Shown here: one piece after another, positions 16,745 to 26,689 of the stretch
Position numbering within the stretch: position 1 is the first letter of the stretch
Layout of the letters: every line of letters starts with the position of its first letter
Source of the DNA: Streptomyces sp. NBC_01551
Lineage (GTDB): Bacteria > Actinomycetota > Actinomycetes > Streptomycetales > Streptomycetaceae
Assembly (NCBI RefSeq): GCF_026339935.1
Contig: NZ_JAPEPX010000001.1
Coordinates: 742,501 to 806,500, forward strand
DNA: 64,000 nucleotides
Reading direction: 5' to 3'
Notes under the pieces: generated by a model
Told to the model about the DNA's origin: nothing
The model's input: the letters and a program-made list of their open reading frames with translations, nothing else
The model's database searches: none
Translations under genes and position numbers: made by a program

Positions 16745-19700
16745 TCAGGCGCCTACCGTCGAGCGGCGGAACATCCGGGTCGCCGTGATCTCTCCGTGGA
16801 TCGTCTCCTCGTCCGGGGACTGCTGGGGCAGGCCCGGACGCAGGTGCTCCTCCACGCTGATGTACTTCAGGCCCGCGCGCAGGTCCGCGTCGTTGCGCAG
16901 CCGGATGACCAGCGGGAACTCGGCGAGGGCCGTGGTGTCGAACAGGCCCGTCGTGTACAGCAGCTGGACGCCGAGCGCGTCGGACACGGCCCGCTGGAGC
17001 TCCAGCAGGTACGTGGCGTTCGCGCGGCCGATCGGGTTGTCGAGGAACAGCGTGCCCGCGTGGCGGTGCTTGTCGCGGCCCCGGTCGTTGCTGCGCAGCG
17101 CCGCCATCGTGCAGTACAGCGCGATCGCGGCGGTCAGCAGCTGCCCGCCGGAGAAGACATCGCCCATCTGTCCGACGGGGACCCGCTCGGCGCGCAGCAC
17201 CGCGTCCGGCTTCAGGATCTCCACCGCGATGCCCTTGGGCTCCAGCGCCGCCTGGACGCCGCGCAGCAGCAGTGACATGCCGTCGCGGCGGCCCTCGCCG
17301 AAGGAGGCGGCGCTGTTCTTCTTGACGGCGGAGCGGGTCGCCTCGTCGATGACCTCGCCGAGCCGCTCGGTGAGCGTGGCCTGGTCGGGCTCCTCGAAGC
17401 GGATCCGCAGGAACTCCTGGCCCGACCACTCCCCCAGGCCCTCGGGGAGCTGGGAGAGCCGCTGGGCGGAACGCAGGGTGGCCAGGGCCGACTCCACCAG
17501 CCCGCGCAGCCGGTCGACGATGCTGTCGCGATTGCGCTCCAGCTGCGCCAGCTCGTCGGTGAGGACGCGCAGTCGCGGGGCGAAGGCCGCCGCCCAGGCG
17601 GCCGCGTGCTCGGGCAGGGCGGAGGCGGGCAGTTCGCGGATCTGCTGGCGCGCGGGGGTGCGCACCTGCTCGTAGCGGTTGGCGTTGGCGTGCCGGACGA
17701 GGATGTCGCTCGCCTCGCGCACCGCCGCCTCGGCGGCCGAGAGGTCGGCCGCGCAGCCGCGCAGGGAACGGCGGGCCTCGGTGGCGGACTGGCGGGCTTC
17801 CTCCAGGGTGCCCGGGTGGGGCGCCGGGGACTGCTCGTCCTCGTCGTGGCCGTGGTCGCGCAGCAGGTCCCGCAGCAGGGCGGCGAGCTCGTCGAAGCCG
17901 CCGGCGCCGTCCTCGGCGGTGCGGTGGGCGCGCAGCAGGTCCGCGTGGGCGGCCTTGGCGCTCTCCACCGCCGCGGCGTGGGCGGCGAGCTGGGCGGTGG
18001 CGGTGCGCAGCAGGCCCTGTGCCTGTTCGACGTCCCCGGGGATCATCTCCTCGGGCAGTTCGGTGTGCGCCTCGCCGTCGGCGGGGGCGTGCCGTTCGGC
18101 CTCGCCGCGCAGCCGGCCGAGCTGCTCGCTCGCGGTGGAGGCGCGGGACTCCAGCATCTGGACGAGGGACTCGGCGCGGGCGGCCGCGGCCTGCCGGGAG
18201 GGGCCGTCGGCGCCGTCGGTGCCTTCGAGGAGCTGGGCGGCGCGGGTGCGGACCTTGTTGGTGAGCCGGTCGAGTTCGGCCAGGGCGGCGCTCTCGTCGC
18301 CTTCGGCGCGGGCCTGTTCGGCGCGCAGGTCGGCGCCGACGCCGACCTTCTCGTAGAGCTGGGAGGCGGCCCGGTAGGCCTCACGGAGGTCGGGCAGCGG
18401 CGCCTTGGGGGCGCCGTCGTCCTCGGGGAGGGGCTCGGGGGCGCCGGCGATCTCGGCGCGTTCGGCGCGCAGCGCGCGGGCGGTGCGGCGGGCGTCGTCC
18501 GCGGCGCGCTGGGCGGCGCGGCGGTCCTCGTCGGCGGCGCGGGCCCGGTCGAGGCAGACCTCGGCGCGCGCCTCGGACTCGGCGGCCTCGTCGGCGAGTT
18601 CGCGGACCTTGGCCTGCCAGCCCGCGCGTTCGCGCAGCCGGAAGGCGAGTCCGGCCAGCGCGTCGGCGGCGCGGCGGGCCCGCTGGGCGGTGTCCTGGCG
18701 CTCGTCGCGGACGCGGGCGGCGTCGGCGGCGGCCTCGTCGGCTTCGGCGCGTACGGTACGGGCCTCCGCGAGCTCGGCGTCGGCCTCCTCGGCGAAGGCG
18801 CGGGCGGCCTCCGCCTGCTGCGCGAGCTCGGCGAGGCGGCCGGGCGGGCAGCCGGTGCGCCAGGAGGCGAGGCGGGCGGCGAGTTCGCGGTCGCCGGAGA
18901 GGCGGGCGGCGAGGTCGCGGATCTCGGTGTCGCGGGCGGTGGCGCGGGTGCGCAGCGCCTGGCGTTCCTCGTCGGCGGCGTGCTCGTCGTGCATGGCCGG
19001 GTTCGGCGGTACGAGGAACACCCCGGAGGCGGAATCGTCGCCGACCGGGGGCACGGGGGCCAGCAGGGCGGCGGCCGTACCGACGGCGACGGTGGAGCGG
19101 GGCAGCAGAGCCGCGCCGGAGAGCACCTCGCGGGCCCGGGCGTGGGTGTCGGGGTCGGTGATGACGACGCCGTCGACGAGTTCGGGGCGGGCGGCGAGGA
19201 CGGCGGCGTGGTCGGCGGGGTCCACGGACTGGGCGAGGTAGCGCCAGCCGGGCAGGGCGGGGATGCCGTGCTCTCCGAGGTACTCGACGGTGGCCAGGAC
19301 GTCGGGGCCGGGGGGCAGCAGCCCGCCGTCGCCGAGCGCGCCGAGGATCCGGGCGTCGTCGGCGGCGGCGGTGCGCAGCTCGAACAGCTGGCGCTCGGCC
19401 GCCGCGACGGCGCGGGTGAGCAGCTCACGCAGGTCGTCGGCGTTCCGGTCGAGGTCCTCGACTCGGAGGCCGCCGCCTGCGGCGGTTTCGGGGTGGCCGG
19501 CCGAAGCACCGGAGCCGGCGGCTCCCGGGCGCCCGGAGGCGGAGCCGGGTGCGGTTCCGGTCGCGCCGGCCGGCGCGGCGGAGCCCGCGGAGGCGCCCGG
19601 CGTGCCCGGGCGCGGGTGCGGGAGGAAGGTGTCCGGGGTCGAGGGGAGGCCCAGGAGGTCGGCCAGGCGGGGGCGGCCGCGAGGGAGGCTGCCGCCCGGT

Positions 19701-21483
19701 GCTCGGCGTCGTGTGCGGCCTCGGCCGCGTCGGCGGCGTCCGCCGCGCGGGCGGCGGTGAGTTCGGCGCGGGATTCCGCGGCGGCGGCCTCGCGGGCGGC
19801 CTCGGCGGTGGCGCGGGCGGCCTCGCGGGATTCGTCCCAGGCGGCGACGGCGGTCTTCTCCGCGTCGGCGGCGGCGAGCGCGGCGCGGGCCGGGTCGGCG
19901 TCGGGGGCGGTGTCGTCGAGCCAGCCGGCCCGGACGGCCTCGGCGGTCTCCTGCTGGACCTCGCCGAGGCGGGAGCGCAGGTGCTCGGCCTCGCTGCGGG
20001 CCCGCTGGGCGGCGGTGGCGGCGGCGGTGGCGTCCCGGTGGGCGGTCTCGCCGAGTTCCTGGAGGGCGGCGGAACGCTCCTCCTCTTCGTTCGCGGCCCG
20101 CTCCCCGTGCTCGGCGGCGGTGTGCAGGGCCCGTACCAGCTCGGCGGCGGCCGTGGCGCGCGCGGCGAGCGCCGGGGCGGCGTCCCGCTCGGCCTCCAGG
20201 ATCGCCGCGGCGACCCGCGCGGAGCGGTCGGCGGCGGCCCGGTGGCGCAGGACGATCTCGGCGGCCTGCCAGGCGGAGTGCAGGGTGCGGGCTTCGAGGA
20301 GCTCGCGGCGCTGCGCGGCGGCGGCCTTGTCGGCGACGGTCAGGGCCAGCGAGGCGTGCCGGTAGGCGAGTTCGGCGGAGATGGCGGCGCTGCGGTCGCG
20401 CGCGGCCTCGGCGGCGGTGACCTCGTGGGCGGCGCCGGTGACCCGCTGGGCGAGGTCGGCGGCGCGGCCGCGCTCCTCGCCGGCGCGGGCGGACAGCCGC
20501 CGGGCGAGGGTGCGCGTGCGGCGTTCGGCGCCCGCGTGGACGTCGCGCAGCCGGGACCGCGTCTCGGCCGCCTCGACGATCTTGGTGAGCAGGTCCACGG
20601 AGCCGGCGGTGAAGTCCCGTTCGGCCATCAGCTCGCCGCGTCGGCCGAGCTTGTTGCCGAAGCCGTGGACCAGGTCGGCCAGGCCGTCGGTGTCTCGGGT
20701 GTCGGTGACGGCGCGCAGCAGCAGGTCGGTGAAGTCGGAGTCCTTCTTGACCGCGAAGAGGCCGGCGGCCTCGCCCTCGTCGGCGTTCATCTCGCGCTGG
20801 TAGCGGAAGAGTTCGGGGTCGAGGCCGAGTTCGGTGAGGTGCTCGTTCCAGCGGTCGTGGATCTCCTCCCAGTACACCTCCAGGTGCGGGTACGCCTTGC
20901 CGGCGTCGGTGATCGCGTCGCGGAAGCCCTTCATGGTGCGGCGGCGGCCCTGGGCGCCGGAGGCGCCTTCGACGGGCGGGCGCACTGCGGTGGCCTCGGC
21001 GACGGGGAGGTTGTCGAGGCTGAGGCCCGGGCCGGGGCGGAAGGAGTACCAGGCCTCGGCGAACTTGCGCGGGTCGTTGGAGACCTGGCGGCCGCGCCAT
21101 TCGCTGACCTTGCCGACGACCACGCACTCGCCGGTCTGGGTGTGCTGCCACTCCAGGGCGACGTGGCCGCAGTCGTCGGCGAGCAGGAACTTGCGCAGCA
21201 CGCCGGAGCTGGCGCCGCCGAGCGTGTTGCGGTGACCGGGGAGCATCACCGAGAAGATCAGCTTGAGCAGGACGGACTTGCCGCCGCCGTTCTCCAGGAA
21301 GAGCACGCCGGCGGGCGCGGGGCGCCGGGGCGGGCCGGTGGGCTCGTCCTCGAAGAACTCCGCCTGGGTGGGCGCCGGGTGGGGCACCGGTTCGCCCACT
21401 CCGCGCAGGTCGAGCACGGTGTCGGCGTAGCGTGCGCCGGCGGGCCCGATGGAGTAGAGGCGGATCCGGGACAGCTCGTACAT
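16745..21483 (-). CDS. SMC/MukB-like coiled-coil ATPase, frameshifted as presented
   Basis: About 1,580 residues in two frames. The N-terminal part (21483 to ~19.67 kb) starts MYELSRIRLYSIG and has a Walker A, LENGGGKSVLL (residues ~63-72), then long Ala/Glu/Arg coiled coil. The C-terminal part (~19.67 kb to 16745) continues the coiled coil and ends with the ABC signature VFSGGQLL and a Walker B-like LFLDNPIG. Head-coil-coil-head order is that of SMC/MukB/JetC proteins. The frame changes near the G5 run at 19669-19673, consistent with one missing base: a sequencing error or true mutation. Walker B has Asn after the Asp instead of the usual Glu. It is the last gene of a three-gene operon. Confidence 0.72.
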
Positions 21484-21536
21484 GGCGGCGGACTCTCGTG
21501 AATTCTCGGTACGGAGGGGTACGGAGGGCAGGTGGC

Positions 21537-22454
21537 TCAGGCGTGGAACGGCAGGCCGGCGTCGGCCGCGAGCTCCAGGTCGTCGCCCTCGGGCGGCGGC
21601 AGGAGGGTGGCGGAGCCGTCGCTGACGGGGACCACGCCGAGTTCCAGGAGTTCGGCCATCGCCGAGCTGCCCGCCATGTCGCGGACCTGGAGCTGGTAGC
21701 GGGGGGTGGTGCGGTAGGTGCCGCCGGACTCGTCGCCGGTGCGCTGGAGGAACCCGGAGTCGGTGAGGAAGGCGGCGGCCTTGCCGACGATGCCGGTGGT
21801 GGATCCGGCGAGGCGGCGGGCGTCCTTGGTGGCGCCGGTCGCGCTGCGGCGGGCGTAGACGCGCCAGGCGGCCTCCAGGCCGGGGGCGTCGGAGGCGGGG
21901 TCGGTGTTCTCGCCGAGTTCCTCGGCGCGCTCCTCCAGGCGGCGGCAGGTCTGGCGGACGAACGCGTCGACGCCGTTGACGGTGATCCGGCCGATGTAGC
22001 CGTCGTCGGCGAGGTCCTCGGGCCGGGGGAAGGCGAGGGCGGCGACGGCGAGGTGCGCGAGGCCGTGCAGGAACCGGTCGGCGGAGTCGGCGGTGGTGCG
22101 GCGGGCGTAGTCGCCCATGCGCACGGCGAAGACGGAGTCCTCGCCGGCGGCGACGGCCATGCCGGCGCGCGGGGACACCTCCAGGACGACGAGGCCGAGC
22201 CCGGTGGCGACGGCGTCGGCGAGCCGCCCGAAGGCGGGGTCCTCGCGGTAGCGGCGCAGCAGTTCGGCGTACTCGGCGTCGCGGGCCGGGAGCAGCTTGG
22301 GCTGGAGCCCGAAGGCGACGAGCCGGGCCGCGTCCGCGGCGTCGGCGGGCGTGACGGTCCCTCCGGGGGCGGTCCCTCCGGGGGCGGGCGCGACGGGAGC
22401 CGACGGCGCGTCGGGCTCGCTCCACGCGGGGTGCTCGGCGTGGTGGTCGCTCAC
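21537..22454 (-). CDS. MukE/JetB-like accessory subunit (inferred)
   Basis: A 305-residue protein lying 53 bp before the SMC-like gene. After a Pro/Ala-rich N-terminal ~35 residues it is predicted helical and winged-helix-like, with DGYIGRITVNGVDAFVRQTCRRLEE and a C-terminal YRTTPRYQLQVRDMAGSSAMAELLELG typical of a winged-helix end. I infer the MukE/MksE/JetB role from operon position, size and partners; direct similarity cannot be tested here. GTG start with AGGAG 8 bases upstream. Confidence 0.6.
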   Translation of the reverse strand: MSDHHAEHPAWSEPDAPSAPVAPAPGGTAPGGTVTPADAADAARLVAFGLQPKLLPARDAEYAELLRRYREDPAFGRLADAVATGLGLVVLEVSPRAGMAVAAGEDSVFAVRMGDYARRTTADSADRFLHGLAHLAVAALAFPRPEDLADDGYIGRITVNGVDAFVRQTCRRLEERAEELGENTDPASDAPGLEAAWRVYARRSATGATKDARRLAGSTTGIVGKAAAFLTDSGFLQRTGDESGGTYRTTPRYQLQVRDMAGSSAMAELLELGVVPVSDGSATLLPPPEGDDLELAADAGLPFHA

Positions 22455-22587
22455 GGGTGGGTCTCCTCGGCGGTGCGGTGTGCGTGGTGTGCGGTGGCCG
22501 TGGGGCGCTGCGCCCGGGCCGGCCCGGCGGCGGGCGGGGTCCGTTCCGGGTACGGAGCCCCGGCGGCCCGGCGGCCTCCGGCCCGGG

Positions 22588-22610
22588 GGGTGCCACGGCC
22601 CGTGGCACCC
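22588..22610. other. Perfect hairpin in the 310-bp gap of the SMC-like operon
   Basis: A 10-bp perfect stem (GGGTGCCACG / CGTGGCACCC) with a 3-nt loop, midway between the kleisin-like and MukE-like genes. There is no T-run. It could be an attenuator or processing site. I see no gene in 22455-22764. Confidence 0.55.
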
Positions 22611-22764
22611 ACAGCGGCACGGCCCCCGGCCCCAGCCGAAGGACGGTCTGCGTCCCCGGCGCCGGCCCGGGTAGCGGCCGCGCGCGCGGTGCGGAGTCCG
22701 GCTCCGGCTTCGGATCCGGCTGTGGGGCGGTGGCCAGGCGGCGGGGGCCCGGCGGGGGCGGTGG

Positions 22765-24270
22765 TCACGACGCCTCCGAGCGGGCCGCGGCCATGCCGGC
22801 GGCGTCGAGGAGGGCCGTGCCGACGATCAGGTCGGCGCCGCCGAACTCCGGGTCCTCCAACTGCGTGCCGTCGTCCACGGCGAAGAGCAGCCGCTCCTCG
22901 CCCTGGCGGTACGCGGTGCCGACCGCCGGGCTCGCCGCGTGGACGGCCAGCAGGGCCACCAGGTACGGGAGCTCCGGGTCGCCGCGGCGGGCCTGCGCGA
23001 GCAGCCCGGAGAGCCGGCGCGGGGCGTCGTGCGGCAGGTCCAGGAGCTCCATGGCGCGGGCGAGCTGCTCCTCGCTGAAGCGGCTGTCGTCCGGGGTCGC
23101 GATGAGGTCCGGCTCCGGCATCTCCACGCCGAGGTGCTCCCGCTCCACGGGCGGGGTCAGCAGTATCTCGACGAGGTCGGCGGCGCGGACGGAGACGGGG
23201 GTGCGCAGGCCGGCGCCGGCCGCGAAGAAGGCGTCGGTGACCCGGCAGGCCTGCTCCAGCGGGAGCGGCAGGACGGGGGCCACGAGCTGCCCGTACAGGT
23301 CGATGCCCGAGCGCGGCGCGGGGGCGGCGAAGGCCTGCCGGTCCTGCTCGGCGCGGAACAGCGGGCCGGCGTCCAAGAGGCGGGACTGGAGCTGGGTGTG
23401 GCGGCGGATGCAGTCCTTGACGATGTCCACCAGCTCGGCGGCGCGGCGCTTGTTCTCGGGGTCCTCGGCCTCGTCGCGGGCCCGGCGGATGTTCGTCAGG
23501 ATCGCGTTCTCGTGCCGGTAGCGGTCGGCGACGTGGTCGAGGGCCTCGGCGATCATGTCGGGGACGGCCTGGAGCCAGTCCACGGCGCGCACGTTGCGCC
23601 GCGTCGCGTCGAGGGTGCGGCGCAGCGTCTCCGCGTACTGGACGGTGCGGTAGCGGGCCTGTTCGGCGGCGAGCTGCGCGTCGGCGAGGCGGCCCCGGCT
23701 GATCAGGACCTCCAGCTTGACCTCGGCGGCGATCTGCGCGCTGGTGACGTCCGTGTCGAGGGCGCCGACCAGGACGTTGACGGCCTCGTCGGTGGTGCGC
23801 AGGTAGACGCCGCCGCCGTACCCCGGGACTTCCTCGATGAGTTTGAAGTCGTAGTCGCGGCGTACGTACACCCCGTCGGGGCCGAACGTGCCGTAGATCG
23901 CGCGGAAGCCCCGGTCGACGCTGCCGACGTTGATCAGGTTCTCCAGCACCCAGCGGGCCACCCGCTCGTGCTCGGCGGCCGGGCGGACGGGCGCCTGGGC
24001 GGCGACGCGGGGCAGCAGCCGGGCCACTATCTGCTCGTGGTCGGCACCGGTGTCGAAGTCCATGTTGAGCGTGACCAGGTCGATCGCGGCGAGCGCGACC
24101 TCCGCCATCGCGTAGCCCCCGTACTCGCCGGCCAGGTTGGCCTTGCGTACGTCGAGGTCGTGCAGCGGGGCGGTGCAGGCGAGCGCGCGCAGCCGCCGGG
24201 CCAGGCCCTCGTCGGCGGCCGGGCCCGGCGCCGGGGACGAGAGGGGCTTCGCCGGGGCAGGGAGAGTCAC
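22765..24270 (-). CDS. MukF/JetA-like kleisin subunit (inferred)
   Basis: A 501-residue protein, first in the operon. Predicted winged helix (residues ~25-150, including VYVRRDYDFKLIEE), then a long helical segment (VKLEVLISRGRLADAQLAAEQARYRTVQYAE... at ~190-300) and a second domain. This plan fits MukF/MksF/JetA kleisins that bridge the SMC heads. Start: GTG at 24270 follows a TAGTCT -10-like box by six bases and has no ribosome site, suggesting a leaderless message; TTG 24276 is an alternative. Divergent from pxpA. No JetD/MksG nuclease gene lies next to it. Confidence 0.6.
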   Translation of the reverse strand: MTLPAPAKPLSSPAPGPAADEGLARRLRALACTAPLHDLDVRKANLAGEYGGYAMAEVALAAIDLVTLNMDFDTGADHEQIVARLLPRVAAQAPVRPAAEHERVARWVLENLINVGSVDRGFRAIYGTFGPDGVYVRRDYDFKLIEEVPGYGGGVYLRTTDEAVNVLVGALDTDVTSAQIAAEVKLEVLISRGRLADAQLAAEQARYRTVQYAETLRRTLDATRRNVRAVDWLQAVPDMIAEALDHVADRYRHENAILTNIRRARDEAEDPENKRRAAELVDIVKDCIRRHTQLQSRLLDAGPLFRAEQDRQAFAAPAPRSGIDLYGQLVAPVLPLPLEQACRVTDAFFAAGAGLRTPVSVRAADLVEILLTPPVEREHLGVEMPEPDLIATPDDSRFSEEQLARAMELLDLPHDAPRRLSGLLAQARRGDPELPYLVALLAVHAASPAVGTAYRQGEERLLFAVDDGTQLEDPEFGGADLIVGTALLDAAGMAAARSEAS

Positions 24271-24387
24271 GGACAAAGACTAGGCGCTGATACGGACAAC
24301 ATCCCAAACGGCATGGTTCGGCCGGATCGGTCCCGGAGCGACGGGGAACCCGGCACGGCGGTCCGGGCGCTGTTCTACGCTCACCGC

Positions 24388-25182
24388 ATGGCTTCCATGA
24401 TCGCACCCAGGATCACCCCCCTGATCGACCTCAACGCCGACCTCGGCGAGGGCTTCGGGCGCTGGACGCTGACCGACGACGAGGCGCTGCTGTCCGTGGT
24501 CACGTCCGCCAACGTGGCGTGCGGCTTCCACGCCGGGGACCCGTCGATCATGCGACGGGTGTGCGAGCGCGCGGCGGAGCGGGGGGTACGGATCGGCGCG
24601 CAGGTCGCCTACCGGGACCTGGCGGGCTTCGGGCGGCGCTCCATGGACGTGCCGCCGGATGAGCTGGCCGACGAGGTGGCGTACCAGATCGGGGCGCTGG
24701 AGGTCTTCGCCCGGGCGGCCGGGTCGAGGGTGTCGTACGTGAAACCGCACGGCGCGCTCTACAACCGCACCGTCCACGACGCGGGCCAGGCGGGCGCGGT
24801 CGTCGCCGGGGTCCGGCTGGCGGCCGGGGCACAGGGTCTTCCCGTACTGGGGCTGCCCGGGTCGCTGCTGCTCGCGGCGGCGGCGGAGGCCGGGCTGGCC
24901 GCCGTACCGGAGGCCTTCGCCGACCGGGCCTACACGCCCGCCGGGACGCTCGTACCGCGCGGCGAGCCGGGGGCGGTGCTGCACGATCCGGACGCGGTGG
25001 TCGCGCGCGCGGTACGGATGGCCGTCGAGGGGGCGGTGACCCCGGCCGACGGGACGGCCCCGGTACCGGTCGCCGCGCGCTCGCTGTGCCTGCACGGGGA
25101 CACCCCGGGGGCGGCCGGCCTCGCGCTGCGCGTGCGGGAGGCGCTGCGCGCGGCCGGGGTGCGGGTGGAGGCGTTCGCGTGA
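24388..25182 (+). CDS. pxpA: 5-oxoprolinase subunit PxpA (LamB/YcsF family)
   Basis: A 264-residue member of the LamB/YcsF family. The N-terminus IDLNADLGEGFG and ANVACGFHAGDP are signature motifs, with VSYVKPHGALYN following. With PxpB and PxpC it cleaves 5-oxoproline to glutamate using ATP. A TACGCT -10-like box ends six bases before the ATG and no ribosome site is seen, so the message is probably leaderless. The stop overlaps pxpB by 4 bp (GTGA). Confidence 0.94.
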   Translation: MASMIAPRITPLIDLNADLGEGFGRWTLTDDEALLSVVTSANVACGFHAGDPSIMRRVCERAAERGVRIGAQVAYRDLAGFGRRSMDVPPDELADEVAYQIGALEVFARAAGSRVSYVKPHGALYNRTVHDAGQAGAVVAGVRLAAGAQGLPVLGLPGSLLLAAAAEAGLAAVPEAFADRAYTPAGTLVPRGEPGAVLHDPDAVVARAVRMAVEGAVTPADGTAPVPVAARSLCLHGDTPGAAGLALRVREALRAAGVRVEAFA

Positions 25183-25790
25183 GGGCCCTCGTGGCGGGCT
25201 CCGAGGGACTGCTGCTCGAAGTGGACTCCGCGGCGGAGGTGGCCGCGCTCCACGCCGAGCTGCTGCGGCGCCGCGCGGAACTCGGCCCGGTACGCGAGAT
25301 CGTGCCGGCGGCCCGGACCGTACTCCTGGACGGGGTGCGGGAGCCGCGCGCGCTGGCGGAGCGGATCGCCCGCTGGGAGGTGCCGCCGCTGGCGGAAACG
25401 GAGGGGCCGCTGATCACCGTCCCGGTGCGGTACGACGGACCGGACCTGGCCGAGGTGGCCCGGCTGTGGGGGGTGGGGGCGCGGGAGGTCGCGGAGATCG
25501 TCGGCTCGCTGGTGTTCCGGGTGGCCTTCTGCGGCTTCGCACCCGGGTTCGGGTACCTGACGGGGCTCCCCGAGCACCTGCACGTACCGCGCCGGGCCAC
25601 GCCGCGCACGGCCGTCCCGGCGGGCTCGCTGGCGCTGGCGGGCGAGTACGCCGGGGTGTACCCGCGCTCCTCCCCCGGCGGCTGGCAGCTGATCGGGGCC
25701 ACGGACGCGGTGCTGTGGGACCCGGAGCGGGAACCGGCGGCGCTGTTCGCGCCCGGGCTGCGGGTGCGGTTCGAGGAGGCCGGGTCATGA
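25179..25790 (+). CDS. pxpB: 5-oxoprolinase subunit PxpB
   Basis: A 203-residue protein of the allophanate-hydrolase subunit 1/KipI family. Motifs: FCGFAPGFGYL and SSPGGWQLIG. It pairs with PxpC as the ATP-dependent kinase half of 5-oxoprolinase. GTG start overlapping pxpA; the stop overlaps the pxpC ATG by 3 bases. Confidence 0.93.
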   Translation: MRALVAGSEGLLLEVDSAAEVAALHAELLRRRAELGPVREIVPAARTVLLDGVREPRALAERIARWEVPPLAETEGPLITVPVRYDGPDLAEVARLWGVGAREVAEIVGSLVFRVAFCGFAPGFGYLTGLPEHLHVPRRATPRTAVPAGSLALAGEYAGVYPRSSPGGWQLIGATDAVLWDPEREPAALFAPGLRVRFEEAGS

Positions 25791-26671
25791 GCGGGGCGCG
25801 CGCCCTGCTGGTGCTCCGCGCGGGGGCGCTGACCACCGTCCAGGACCGGGGCCGGCCCGGGTACGCGCACCTCGGGGTCCCCCGGTCGGGCGCCCTGGAC
25901 GCGGGGGCGCACGCGTTGGCCAACCGGCTGCTGGGCAACCCTGCGGACGCCGCGACCCTGGAGACCACCCTGGACGGGGTCGCCCTGCGGGCGCTGGCCC
26001 CGCTCACGGTGGCGGTCACGGGAGCGTCCTGCGCGGTACGGGCCTCAGGACGCCCGGTCGCCTGGGGCGAGCCGGTGTGGCTCCCGGCCGGGGCCGAGCT
26101 GGAAGTGGGCCGGGCGGTGTCGGGGCTGCGCAGCTACGTCGCGGTCCGGGGCGGCTTCGCCGTACCGCCGGTCCTGGGCAGCCGGGCGACGGACCTGCTG
26201 TCGGGCCTGGGCCCGGACGTGCTCGCGGCGGGGGCGGTGCTGCCGGTGGGGGCGGCGGGGCGGGACCCGGTGACCGGGGCGGACGTGACGGGGGCGGCGG
26301 GGGCGGGGCCGGGGGCGGAACTGCTGCTGCCGTTGCGGCTGGGGCCCAGGGCCGACTGGTTCACCCCGGAGTCGATCGCGGGGCTCTGGCGCTCCGGGTA
26401 CCGGGTGTCGGCGATGTCCAACCGCATCGGCCTGCGCACGGAGGCGGGCCCACCGCTGCTCCGGTCGCGCCCGGGCGAACTCCCGAGCGAGGGCATGGTC
26501 CTGGGCGCGGTCCAGGTCCCCCCGGACGGCCTGCCGGTGGTCTTCCTGGCCGACCACCCGGTCACGGGCGGCTACCCGGTACTCGGCGTGGTCCCGCCCG
26601 GCCCCGCCCTCAACGCGGCGGCCCAGGCCCGACCGGGGGTCGGGGTGCGGTTCGTGAGGGCGCGGGCGTGA
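25787..26671 (+). CDS. pxpC: 5-oxoprolinase subunit PxpC
   Basis: A 294-residue protein of the allophanate-hydrolase subunit 2/KipA family (TTVQDRGRPGYAHLGVPRSGALD near the N-terminus; SNRIGLRTEAG and FLADHPVTGGYPVLG later). ATG overlaps the pxpB stop and GAGG precedes it, so pxpABC is one translationally coupled operon. The inverted-repeat element begins almost immediately after its stop. Confidence 0.93.
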   Translation: MSGARALLVLRAGALTTVQDRGRPGYAHLGVPRSGALDAGAHALANRLLGNPADAATLETTLDGVALRALAPLTVAVTGASCAVRASGRPVAWGEPVWLPAGAELEVGRAVSGLRSYVAVRGGFAVPPVLGSRATDLLSGLGPDVLAAGAVLPVGAAGRDPVTGADVTGAAGAGPGAELLLPLRLGPRADWFTPESIAGLWRSGYRVSAMSNRIGLRTEAGPPLLRSRPGELPSEGMVLGAVQVPPDGLPVVFLADHPVTGGYPVLGVVPPGPALNAAAQARPGVGVRFVRARA

Positions 26672-26689
26672 CCGGCATACGGGTCGGGC

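Noticed and set aside
19640..19710. Programmed -1 frameshifting in the SMC-like gene
   Set aside because: No slippery heptamer followed by a clear pseudoknot was seen, and both frames stay open over long stretches. A missing base is simpler.
17606..21501. Long plus-strand open frames over the SMC-like gene
   Set aside because: Repetitive Gly/Ala composition; complement of coiled-coil codons.
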